A stretch of 64,000 nt of DNA from Bolinopsis microptera (lineage: Eukaryota; Ctenophora; Tentaculata; Lobata; Bolinopsidae): positions 18,088,859-18,152,858 of the forward strand of contig NC_087081.1 of NCBI RefSeq assembly GCF_026151205.1, read 5' to 3'. Shown here one piece after another: positions 23,994 through 35,357 of the stretch. A program made the position numbers and the translations under genes. Each line of letters starts with the position of its first letter. Within the stretch, counting starts at the first letter, position 1. The notes beneath the pieces are model-generated. The model was not told where the DNA came from. It did not search any database and saw only the letters and a program-made list of their open reading frames with translations.

Positions 23994-24904
23994 TACTCCA
24001 ATCCGGCAATAAATGGCATAGAATTGAAATTTTTGTTTATCTGAAATTTTTGTTTAATTGAAAAACAAATTGTTGGGAGGAATGAAGTGTTGTTACTAAA
24101 AACTTCAGTCTTGTTGCGACAGAAACTTTACAATTAACACTATATCATTAGGATGATGATTAATCACTCTAGTAAAACAAATTTTTTAGTAAAACAAATT
24201 TTATTTTATACCCACAATCAATTCATATTTAGTTCAAATATTTAAAGTCAAAATAACCATTTCACATAAGTGGTTATATTATAATAAAATAATTTGTGAT
24301 AAATTAATAAATTAATTTACACTCAAAAATGAACAAAATATACACAATTTTTGACTAGTGCAACACTGGTTCAGCGCGCGGCTGATCGAAAAAGTTTGAT
24401 TTGATTTACTAACTACAGTGTACAGCGTACATGAAAAAATTCTGCAAGTTCTAATCCCCAGTTATGTAAAGATTAAAAATGGGGGGGGGGGCCCCTTGCA
24501 ATCACCTCTGTCCAGTCCCCGAATCGACATCAAACCATTTCTTGTCAATTCTCCATGGACACGAAACTGCCCTTCAGTTGTCCTAAAGAGTAACGCTTCG
24601 TTGAAAACATTGTTATATTTTGGGGAACGGAAAAAAGAAGACCCTTATTGTTCAAAAGCTTTACAAATCAAAGTCCACGATTGAGTGAATCAAAAGCCCC
24701 GCTTCTCTTTTAAAATCAATAATGTTATGTAAAAAAGGGACGTGGAATTCTATTCAATTGTGTTATTATACAATGATGTGGAGTAAGCCTGATTATACAG
24801 AAAACCGGTTTTCCGGGAAAACCACCACTGTTTCTCCTTGAGCAATTTTTTCAAGCCCCTTACTCGTCTTTTTTAACAACACAATTTGGGTAATAAACTT
24901 TTTT
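23994..24904. other. Degraded interval between two LINE fragments
   Basis: AT-rich, with an 11-G run at 24481-24491. No RT core motif was found, although the spacing would fit one. Confidence 0.4.
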
Positions 24905-26425
24905 TTTGATACAGTTGAGCTTAACGTTATTACCTCTGTTATTGTTGCAATATGTGAGGTCCCTTTCTTTGGGGATGCTGGTGATTATTCTTTTCTCCAT
25001 TCATTAGGAATTCCTCACCTTTCCACACAGTTTCAAAGATTCCCTTTAACCTAGGCAGCGTCCAGAAGAACCGTACTTTAAATGCTCATTTGGAAATTTC
25101 ATCATTCCAGCACTCTTGTCGTTCTTCAACTTCTTGATAGCTTCCTCCAATTTTCAAACAAGGGCCGGTGGTTCATCATCATTACTAAGGTATTCAAAAG
25201 AAAGGGTACACTTTTCATCCTCCTGATCCAATATAGAGGAAAAATCCACCGCTTTTGATGCTGGCGTCAAGTGTTCTTCAAAATATTCGGCCAAGCGATG
25301 TGACTGAGCTTCGGGATCTGATATGAAGTTGCGCCCATTCTTATCCGCACTGCCGCAGAATCTGTTTAATCTCTTGTTTGTAAGGATTTTATTTTCTGCG
25401 CCAAACATCTCTTGTTGACCCCTGCTTGGCAGCATATTCTATTCCTCGCTACTCTAACAGGCCCAAGCATTATCATCTCCGTTTTACCGTTCTTCCTAAA
25501 CAAGGCCGTTAATCCGCTAGTACCTTAGTACGGTTCTCAGAAGTTATGGGTTTCTTTTTAATCTCCCCTCGTTCTTTTAGGAGATTTTTAGGATCCCTTG
25601 AGAAGATGTTCGTTTCTCTTTTCGGCCCCTTTCCACCAAGAACTTCAAATGAAACATCAGTTATATATCTCTCAGTTTCTTCAATGTTCTGTCTAAGGAT
25701 GGTTTCCTATGCTCCTGTTCGTTTGTTTTATAGGTCTCTTCTCTATTCTGTTACTATATCTGGCTCTTAGATCTATCACGGCAGGTGCTCTAAGCAGGCT
25801 TGTCTTACACGCTTTCTTTCTTTCTGTGGACACTTAGTTGATAGGATACATATCCTCTTCCAGATAGTGAGTAGTATTGATATCTGCTCTGCTCATGCTC
25901 CTGACATCAAGCAAAGAATGGCGCCATTGTCGAACATACAATATGGTCAATGTTGAGGACGTGTTACCATTTGGGGATTCCATGTGTCTTTGTGGATTTC
26001 TTTGTGTTCAAAGAGTGTGCCTCGATCGTCAGCTGGTGCATAGTACCGAAATCTAGCAACCGTTTTTCCGTTATAATTGGTTCTGTGTGGATATGAGTGT
26101 TTTCCTATAACACCAGGGTGAGCATCAGTATCCCTTCCAACACGAGCATTAAAAATCTCCTAAAACTATCTTTATCTCATGTGCAGGAGTCCAGATTGAA
26201 CATCATTCAATTCCTGGTAGAATGAGTCTTTTAACTGATCTCTGCATCTCAGTTGGAGCATACACAACTGTAACACTAATGTTGATGTGTTGGCTATGTA
26301 AACGGGCAGTCATAACCCGTCTGATAAGGGGTGTACGATATGAGAGTATCTTCATCTTTTTGGAAAGAAACACACCAACTCCTTCTCTCAGTACTCCATC
26401 GCTCCTGCCAGAATAAACCAAAACA
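24905..26425 (-). pseudogene. LINE endonuclease and RT 5' half, frameshifted
   Basis: Three minus-strand blocks in ORF2 order. 26203-26421 encodes LVYSGRSDGVLREGVGVFLS and VYAPTE, typical of the apurinic endonuclease domain. 25154-25435 encodes the linker (GSADKNGRNFISDPEAQSHR, LAEYFEEHL). 24905-25150 encodes the RT start (AIKKLKNDKSAG, then RIITSIPKERDLTYCNNNRG). Stops and frameshifts separate the blocks. The DNA at 25440-26200 should hold the rest of the endonuclease but is too decayed to read continuously. The element is dead. Confidence 0.8.
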
Positions 26426-27393
26426 GCCCATTGTCCAAAGTCTGTGTCATGATCCAGCCATATGTGTTGCAGTTAGCCAAGGAGCTCTGTCCATAATCAT
26501 CAAAACCTTTCTCCTAATTGATACATCTTACTGGAAATACTGGCCCAAGAGAGTAAACTTCCATGTAATGGATACAGAGAGGATTCCTTTACAATATTTA
26601 CAGGATTAGACAGACTTGACTGTTGTTTACAAAATGACAAATCGATGAAGGAATTCTGATTTTAGCTGGTTTTACGTTCGGCTCTTACGGATGTTGCAAG
26701 CAGACTTCAAGCTACTAGGGTCCTTTCGGCTTTGCTAGGTCGCCGTACATCACTCAACCTGCGCCTCCACGTATACTACTATTGAATGACTCTGTAGCGT
26801 TTCTGTAGCGGTGTGTATAGGTGGATGGTTTGCCGGACCTTCGCACCCGATCAGAGGCAGCAACCGACATCAAGAAGTAAGCGCTCGTCAGACACCAGCA
26901 GCTGGCTGGTTAGGTCGTTACGTAAAGTTAAAGCATGCAGAGCTCTGAGCCATAAGGAAGGAATCAAAATTATCGTAAAGTGATCATGTCAGAGACAAGA
27001 TCACCCAAGCAATTGCTCGATTACACAGGGCAACCGAAGACTTGGACAAAATGGTGAACCGTAGGTGACACACAGTGACCTGCCACAAGGACAGCATCAC
27101 CAAGCATACCCAGCAATCGCATACTCTTGCCGCCCACAGCATCCGAACCCCCAGTGATATAGCACTGACAGGCAATTAAGGTTTTGTGTGTTACCATCCA
27201 GGGTGATCGTTGCTAACAGATCGACCAGTTGCTGTAGTCTAAAACCGAAATTTTAACAATATAACTTTCGCTTGAGCTTGGTAGTTTGGGTTGCATCCCA
27301 CCTAATGGGGCCGGAGCTTGCGACAAATGAGCCCCAATTTTATATCTTAATCGCCTTAATAGGTTATGTTATTAATAGGCTTTAACGTTGTAT
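26426..27393. other. Non-coding, possibly LINE 5' region
   Basis: Upstream of the endonuclease fragment. 26690-27180 is less AT-rich than its surroundings, which could be a LINE 5' UTR. No open frame is supported. Confidence 0.35.
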
Positions 27394-28436
27394 GGCTCTG
27401 TCTTATCGCACAGCTCGTGCACAATGGATTTCAGGCGGATATAGGGTATAGATATAGAAACAAAGACATTCAAACAGGGGTGTAGGGAATGACTTTTCTT
27501 CATGGGGGGGGGGGGGGGGGGGGGGGGGGGGCAAATTCTAAATATTTTTTGAATTTCGCAGCGTGTATAGTATCGCGATTCGTTACGTTTGCTGCGACAA
27601 AATCATCCTTGGTTAGCATGAAAACATGAATAAAAGTACCTCGTATGTAGTTTCCCAAAAAACTTTGACATTTTTGACTTAGAAAAATTTTCGGTCCGAG
27701 TCAATTCTCGATACGTACTCGGAAAAGCAGAGCTCCGCTTCCGAGCTCGTATGGGCGAAGGGGAGGCCTGCACTTCCGAGATCGCATTACAGAGGGGAAA
27801 ACCCTCGAGTCAAAAATCGATTATATCGAACTTCGAAAACCGAAACCAAATATTTTTTTCGGTCAGTATTGATCAGGGTACGCATGGAAACATGAACAAA
27901 AGGTGTTTCCCAAGAAAACTTTGAAAAATTTTTGACTTAGAAAATTTTCGGTCCGAGTCATTCTCAGATACGTACCTCTGGGAAAACGCAGAGCTACCGC
28001 TTCCGTGCTCGTATTGCGACGGGTGGCCTACTCGCTTCGAGATCGCATTACAAAAGGGGAACCCTCGAGTCCAAAAATCGTATGTCGAAACTTCGAAAAC
28101 CGAAAAAAAAATATTTTCTGCCTCCATAATGATCAGGGTGCATGAAAATATGTACAAATTTAGTTTCCAAGAAAACTTTCGAAATTTATGACTTGAAAAT
28201 TTTGGTCCGATTCTTCTCGATACGTACCTCTGAAGCAGTGCTCCGCTTCGAGCTCGTATGCGGTAGGGGAGGCCTGCCTTCCGAGATCGCATTACAAAGG
28301 GAACCCACGAGTCCAAAATCGTTATATCGAAGGGTGGTGCGGACTTCGAAAACCGAACTAAAATATTTTCGGTATTGACTATGTCCTCTATCGCACAGCT
28401 CGTGCTCAATGGATTTCAGGCCGGAAATAGGGTGAT
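27394..28436. repeat. Three-copy 258-bp repeat behind a 28-G run
   Basis: A G-run at 27504-27531 is followed by three degenerate units starting near 27618, 27876 and 28140. Each has GAAAACTTTGAC, TTTTCGGTCCGAGTC, CGATACGTAC, CCGAGATCGCATTAC and TTCGAAAACCGA, then a copy of the dispersed repeat in inverse orientation. The block is bracketed by direct copies of TATCGCACAGCTCGTGC and AATGGATTTCAGG at 27404-27450 and 28390-28430, suggesting insertion or expansion between duplicated flanks. Confidence 0.8.
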
Positions 28437-29744
28437 TTGAAAATCTGACATAGAAATTGTCGTGTAAAAAGGGCTAATTTGGTTTCCGGATAACCCTCGG
28501 TAGCTGGGTGAATAGTGAGCTATTGGGTGCTAGTAACCCTAGCCAACCCTAGCTGTGTGTACTATATTCCTAAGAAAGTTTGTGTTGTGCTCTAGATATG
28601 TAAAAAGTTTCGTAGGAAGTTATGAACTGGCAGTCTGGACAAGCCAATCAGGTTTGATAGTCAACTAATTGTAATGAGTTTCGGGACTCTGGTCGGAAAC
28701 TAATGCATGAAGACATGATAGGCAAGTCTGACTAGTCGATCCGGATTCAATTAACATCTCAATTAACATCCTGTGCAGGTTGTTAACTAATGTCTAAGGA
28801 GACGGGATATCCGGTGCCTTGATAGAGGTAGTGATCGCTATATAAAAACAAGAATTGTACAGCTAACATTAACTATTTGCTTATTCGACTTTTGATCCGT
28901 TGATTGTATTATCGAAATCTTGAAACAACCGATTGTCAGTTTTTTTATCTATGTCGTTATGACAGAGCGCCTTGTCATTTCGGTCCTTCTACGGACTTGA
29001 AGTTTTGTGTCTATTTATGATAATGCCCTTGCGGAGGTTTCCAAGGTATTTGGGGTGCTGGGCTACCATATCCATTACGGCAACTTTTGACAGTGAATGC
29101 CCACGAATGGTGTTCCGTATGTTACCAGCCCCTGTTGTTCATCAGTTTAAACAGGAGATGATTGATTATATCTTTAGAATGTATTGATGCTCAACTAGGC
29201 TTGCCTTGATGGATGCGGGCAAATGCCAGGTGTGTTCGAGTCTATAAAACTACCTCTCATCAATTTGGAACTCAGAGAGATAAAGAATCTGGTCAACAGT
29301 GCCCGGGTGTCAGAAGTGGTTTGTTCGGAATTTTTAAGAGACATCTGATAGCGTGTTGTAGAAGGGTAAGCGAGTGTACAGTTTGCTTTACTCATCCTGA
29401 CTGATTGGTAAACTCATCGTTTGGTGTGTGAGGGGGATATTTTCCCATGTCGGGTTATGTAGTATGGTTTTCCCGAGTCGGGAGCTTAGATTGGAGCTGA
29501 GACGATCTGCAGAAGGGACCTGATAGAGTGCAACAGCCAGGAAGGTGAGAGCTAGAGTACAGACAAGTGAGACAGCTGAGGGGAGTTCCTCGGGAACATA
29601 ACCAGGTAAGAAATATTGTTTTCCTTTTACAGATATATTTTGTAACTGATTTGCCATGGTTATATTAAAGTTATTCTTGTAACGGTTCATTAGGAACCAG
29701 ACAGAAACAATATTTCATACGTAAATGTTATGTTTATATTTCAG
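28437..29744. other. Mostly non-coding, with a doubtful ORF
   Basis: A minus-strand 100-codon frame (29388-29690) has one hydrophobic segment (AVSLVCTLALTFLAVALY). A strong plus-strand donor (CCAG|GTAAGA) at 29605-29610 lies inside it, so the two readings conflict. Neither is convincing alone. Confidence 0.3.
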
Positions 29745-29835
29745 GTATAAATCCGTAGCTGTAACAGGTGGACTGGAGTTACCTAACCCATCAGACACAA
29801 GACCCATGATCCTTATAACATCAGAACGAGAATGA
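29745..29835 (+). CDS. Candidate terminal exon, product unknown
   Basis: After a good acceptor (GTTTATATTTCAG), 91 nt stay open in the frame YKSVAVTGGLELPNPSDTRP then MILITSERE and TGA at 29833-29835. The leading single base would need a phase-2 donor. The donor at 29607 supplies this if the short upstream segment from about 29584 is an exon, but that upstream frame soon meets stops. I recognise no family. Confidence 0.3.
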
Positions 29836-30247
29836 TAATCGCTGCTTGGAAGGGGATCTATGTTGCAGTTATTTTTATTGATTCTCAATGACCAATGGGT
29901 ATTTTTTTGTGAAACTTGATTTCGAGTGGCAGTTGACCAACAAACAAGGACCAGTGACCGAACTTTTGAAAGGGGGTCCCGGACCCGAACTGCCAAACGG
30001 TGCCCGCGGGCACGGTGTTCCTGCTAGTATATAATAGTGCGCCACTGTTATTTGTTTTGAAACTTCCCGCCAGCCAGTCTGAGGTGACTTGCAATATTCG
30101 GTTTTTTGCGGGAAAAATTTGCAAATTATCAGCTCTCAGTGTCCACGAGTTTTAGTGCATATAATTACCGGAAATAGTTATAATAAATATTGTTCCAATC
30201 CGGATATTACATAAAGATTAAAATGTATAAAATTTGACGTAAATGAT

Positions 30248-30430
30248 TTATATTTCCAGGAGTCGGCGGATGATTTCCGGATGAATAGAAACTCCATTTT
30301 GTGCGACATTCTCTGAGAAAAATTTCTTTATTGCTTCAACATCAAGATATGGAAACTGGGGACATCTTTTAAAGTTTGGTTCTCGTAAAAACTCGCTGGT
30401 ACGAGTTAATGAACTTTCAACGATTCCCAT
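30248..30430 (-). CDS. Small unrecognised ORF of 60 codons
   Basis: Starts at ATG (MGIVESSLTRTSEFLREPNF) and ends IIRRLLEI then TAA. The composition is protein-like (KRCPQFPYLDVEAIKKFFSE), with no upstream acceptor and a TGA four codons before the ATG. It could be a small gene, a captured cDNA fragment or chance. A plus-strand acceptor (TATATTTCCAG) overlaps its end, so a plus-strand exon is an alternative. Confidence 0.3.
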   Translation of the reverse strand: MGIVESSLTRTSEFLREPNFKRCPQFPYLDVEAIKKFFSENVAQNGVSIHPEIIRRLLEI

Positions 30431-31680
30431 CAATGATATTCATATATTAAAATCTAATTTGATGTATAACTTTAAATATATGATATTTAAGCAAGGGATC
30501 GTTTACATATTACGTTAACCAGCCTATGGGGAGGGGTATCTTCGTGCAATCACGACCTGTTATTGTTAAGGCCGGGGGGGGGGGGGGGGGGTAAAAATCG
30601 TTTTTCCAGTTTTCACATGTTTGATCAGAGCTGCTGGAGATGAATGAACAAGTAGAAAAAAACTACATAAAAATCTGACCTTACGTTGCTGAAATATTGC
30701 GCGCCAAAATTTGAGGTTTACCTGTAATTACATTTATATGGAAAACTTTAACTTTAACTTTTAATTTAATATCTTCTTTCTAAATAGAGCTCAACTTTTG
30801 GAAAAGACTGGCCACACCCAGGACCTGAAACTTGGTACAAGTGTTCCTTAGACTAGGTAGTGCGCCATCGACAGTGAGCCGCGCGTGCCGACTGTAGGAT
30901 GGTTTTTTAGCGCTAATTTCGGCCAGCACAATTTTCTTCAAACAAATAGATATTGAATATCCTTTAATTTAGGTGTCCGAAAAATTTAAAGCATATCCAA
31001 CCATCTGCATCAGACATTATGTTATATCTAAAAGCAGCGTATTTTGCCCCATTTTGATCACTATATCAACTCCGATATCCACCAAATTTTTCGGACAGTT
31101 GTGAAAGCCTTATTGGAAGGTCGTCGCCAATTTTTAAAATGATCTCATTCAAGGAACTGAAGATATATCCGAATAATACGACAAAAATCAACGAATTTGG
31201 TCAAATTACGCGACTTTTACAGCTATTTTACTCCAAAAGCCGCGCACCATCAAATATGGCACCTAGGCGAAACTCACTGATCTTTCCAAAAAGGTATGAC
31301 AAATTTGGTATTGCGAAAATTCTCACAGTCTCTAGAAAACAGTGGTACACAAATTTTTAAAATCCGAGGAAGTTTATTTTTATCGTGCACCCCCTATACT
31401 ACTTAGCTTAGACTGTTTCACATAATTCTATTGTTGCTCTATCCAGAGCCCTTGCGCTTGCAGTAGCGCGCGCCCGCCTCACGGCCGCAGTGGCGCGAAA
31501 GCACATGGTTAGGTGAAATTCTATTGTACAGAATTTTGATATTTGCCTCTGTTCTTGAAATATGAGGTTATATATATTATATGGTGCATCATATTGCGCC
31601 AGAGGATGACGATTAATCATTCTACACTCGACTGTCACGTGTCTTCTTCAACCCGTTCTCTAGCTGGCCCTGAACGACTA
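30431..31680. other. Non-coding, with an 18-G run
   Basis: A G-run at 30574-30591 follows GGATCGTTTACATATTACGT, a pattern seen at the end of short mobile repeats. No exon was found. Confidence 0.4.
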
Positions 31681-31685
31681 TTCAA

Positions 31686-31868
31686 AACCCTAACCCTTTT
31701 TAATTTGATCCCAACCCTAACCCTAAGGCTAACCCGATCCTTAACAAAAGCATATACAATATATTACTGGGCCGCGCTCAGCCTGTCATTCCGCCGAATC
31801 TCTATTGTTTATGAACATAATAGCCTGAGGTCCCCAGGGAAACAATATACTGAAACCCTAACCCTAAC
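31686..31868. repeat. Interstitial telomere-like CCCTAA motifs
   Basis: AACCCTAACCC at 31686-31696, AACCCTAACCCTAA at 31713-31726 and AAACCCTAACCCTAAC near 31853-31868. These are short, separated and partly degenerate matches to the metazoan TTAGGG telomere repeat. Confidence 0.65.
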
Positions 31869-34170
31869 AAGATGTAAGTGCAGTCACTACTTGCTTTAGA
31901 TTCGTAGATTATTTGTAGTAATTTAGGTTACGAACAACGAAAATGAAAGTGATAACGATGTTTACAAAATATTAAACTATAAAACAACACAATGAATAAT
32001 CCGACAAACTTCTACTTCAAATCCTAATTAACCAGACTCATATCGCCCAAAAACGCCCAAAGATCTAATGCTCTAATATAAAATACAGATCTTATCCTAA
32101 TACTTGTATCACGTGGTGACCCCCACGGTCGCTTCACTATAGTGAGTAGATACAGGGGGAGCCGCGCACTCGTGCGCGGCGGGTCATACAACGTATGACA
32201 ACCTAATACCACATAGTATGGCCAACTCGCGTTGACCGTACCTTAACTTATCCTCAACCTAATCTAGATGACCTGAATCAACCATTTGTTGATTCCCCCG
32301 TAACGACAGGCCCCATCCTAGGTATCCAGGATCCAACCGAATCAACAATCAACCTTCGTTGACTCTCCCTGTACTATACCCTAATCTAATCTAGATGACC
32401 CAAATCAACCATCGCTGATTCTCCCTATAACGACACGCCCCATCCGTGCTCACCAGGATCCAACCATAACTGGTCCTGGTCTTTTATAGTCCGGCATCAA
32501 TCATGACCCTCTATCGAATAGGGCAAACTCAATCTCCCTCTAGGACCATTTCAGTTTCACCGGACCTTATATAATGTCCTGTCCGTGACTTCATGCCCCT
32601 GTCGGATTTTCCAACCGAAACTTGTCCAGACAATAATCCACCTGCTTAAAACCCACGTGACCTAAGCCCCTTCCTTCAAGGTGCGAATTCAAAATCTACA
32701 ACAAAGACCACCATTGTCTAACAGTAACAATCTGAAGTGATATATTTATCACTCTACCAGACACAGTCAGAACCGCTCTTTTACAGCCCCTCCTTCCTGA
32801 GGTGATACATTTAGCACTCACACAGGTGCAGATCCACCGAACCTTTGACACAGACCAGAACTTGATGTTCCACTTCCACTGCACTATTATAACTCCCTAG
32901 CACCGATATTACACAATACTACCTAAAATCTATTAAATAATCACGGCTTACAGAGAAATTAGACTAACTTCCTTATACGGTCATATCACGTGATCGAGAC
33001 AGTTTTTCGCCAATATAGCGCCAGGCAGGGAGCATTTTAACCCTATGGCTATGTTGTATTGAATCAGCGTCCGAAAATACATCGATTCGAGTTGGTTTCA
33101 ACTGTCGGGGGCCCTTTAAGAGCAATCTCGAAAATCGACTGTAGAGTGATTTAGCTTGACCATTGTTAATGATCTGGCCCGGCGTGCGCTACTTCCAACT
33201 TCGTAGCACTTGCCATCGGGCCAACATTTCGAGAAGAAAGCGGCGCGCGCTACTTCGAAGAAATGTAGACGAGTAACATCCGTCAATGATTTAGCACGCT
33301 CGAACCCTAGTACAGAAAACTCAACTTGTCAAAAAATTCCGACCAAACTGTTCAAAAAAAATCAAAATGATATTACATATTATTCGAGAAAATGTTTGAA
33401 ATTGAGTAAATCTGAAAAAATTCGAGGGAATGGAAAATTACCCGCGCCCGGTAAATCGGATAAATCGGGTAAATCGGGGTTTCACAGTATGTAGACGATC
33501 CAAAATACAATTTTAAAATAATTATTTATCATTTTCTTTTTAATTTTATCAACACCCAAAATAAAAGTTGGGTATCCGTATTATATATAGTTGTATATAG
33601 TTGACAAAAGTTAAAATAGTTTTTTCTTCTTATCTTTTTTATTAAAATATACTTTTCAAATTTTACAGAGTACAGCAATAAATGAATATAAAATAGAATC
33701 GTTCAAAATATCGCCCCCATCTGTAAAATATGATGGGCACCCAAACACGGTAAACACATAGTGAACTATGTCCGCAGTAACTTGGACCCATCTGCCAAAA
33801 TTAATATAAAATCACCAAATGCCCAAATTAATTAATTACTAAATGGCCGGGTGTGATTAGATTTGGAGCTATTAGTATTCCATATTGGATATCCGTGTAC
33901 GATTGTGATCGTACGAAGAGCTTCCGACTCGGCGCGCGTCTTGGTAGGTTATAAACCTACAACTATTTTTTTTATACATCATTATCTTCTCAGGGAATCA
34001 TGTTCAATAGAGATTAGGCGGAATGACAGGCTGAGTGCGGCCCAGTATGCAGTAAGGTGATTTTGAATCAGCATTTGTCGATTAAATAATGACTGTGAGA
34101 AGCCTCATTGAGTAACGCATCGCGCTACAAATGAACATGATACTGATAGCCTGAGGTCCCCAGGTATGGT
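31769..34170. repeat. Inverted repeat pair (GCCTGTCATTCCGCC), 2.2 kb apart
   Basis: CTCAGCCTGTCATTCCGCC and AATCTCTATTG at 31780-31810 recur inverted at about 34006-34050. The adjacent AGCCTGAGGTCCCCAGG recurs in direct orientation at 31823-31839 and 34148-34164. This may mark ends or nested copies of an old mobile element; no protein is encoded between them. Confidence 0.6.
32255..32470. repeat. Two-copy direct repeat of about 120 bp
   Basis: CTAATCTAGATGACC, AATCAACCAT, CCCCATCC and AGGATCCAACC recur in the same order at 32262-32340 and 32385-32467. Confidence 0.75.
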
Positions 34171-35351
34171 TTTTCTAAAACTAAAAGGGCAGTTGAAACC
34201 AAGTAAACTCAATGTTATTATATCTTCACTTTCAGACACTGATTCCGAATTACCTCACAACTATAAAACATTTAATATGTAATACATAATAGGAATGTTA
34301 CTTCAATATTTAATTGACGATGTCAATTCATCGCAGCTCGGCGCGGCACAGTAACGCATCGCGCTACAACTTTAATATATATATCAAAGGAAATTACACA
34401 CATACACACTCACCCCAGAACTACTACAGTTACGACTCCCTTAATGCTCTCGGATCCACTTAAACATGCAGCAGTCAGCACACATCGGATTGTGGGGAAA
34501 TGTAAAAGCAGATGAGCTGGCCGAGATTGGCACAACCATGAAGCAATTTCCCCCAATAATTCTCCTGCGTATATCCAGATTTTCTGGATCGAGGATTATT
34601 GGGACAAAATTGGAACCACCCTTACATCGCTTCTAGACATGCAAAGATTCCCAAACTCGGTTTGAGTGGTCCTAGGACCAACACAAACTCCTTCCGACCA
34701 CTCTGAGTAATTTGAGGAAAATGTTCATTTTTATTCAGTCCATGAATCTAGGTCATTGTGTGCGAATTTCGAAGGCCCATAGGCATAGATTATAACTATA
34801 TGCATCATTTACAACTATTTTTGGCACCATTCGTGGTTTATTAAGGTCAGATAAACGCATGTCCCCATTTTGTCCAAACGTTTCAACAATGTTCCACGAA
34901 TGTTCCGTTAATTAATATAATACCGGGACCCCCTCCAAAATTGGGTTTTACATTTTTGGTCAACTGATTCCTCGTTTTACAAATAATGAACATTTAGGAT
35001 GAGCCCCCCCCCCCCCCCGACACTGACTGTGCAGGATTACCCCCCCCCCCACCACCCACCCCACTGACTGCAGGATTACGCCCGCGCGTATTTTATATGA
35101 ACGTGTTGCGCATAAAAATGATTTCAGAGACATAAGTCGCCAGCGCGCTACATACACGACAACCATTAATCCCTACGGATTAAATGTTTTTCTGAAGACG
35201 TTTCCTTGAAATGTGTATGCGATTTTGTTTTTTGTGAATTTAACATGATATCTGATAATTGATATCATCATAGTATATTGGTTGTTATATAAGAAATGAA
35301 TAGACATCGTTAGGGCGCAGCAATATATAATATAAATATTAAAATAAATAG
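32471..35351. other. Non-coding, no gene recognised
   Basis: Contains C-runs at 35004-35018 and 35041-35050, with a repeated CACTGACTG and CAGGATTAC context around them. Longest frame is a 94-codon plus frame at 33210-33494 with no features. Confidence 0.4.
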
Positions 35352-35357
35352 AATATA

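Noticed and set aside
25546-25770. Plus-strand ORFs at 25546-25770 and 26222-26609
   Set aside because: Antisense shadows of the minus-strand LINE endonuclease and RT fragments.
33210-33494. 94-codon plus ORF rich in Lys and Ser
   Set aside because: No domain, no splice borders, composition expected of AT-rich non-coding DNA.
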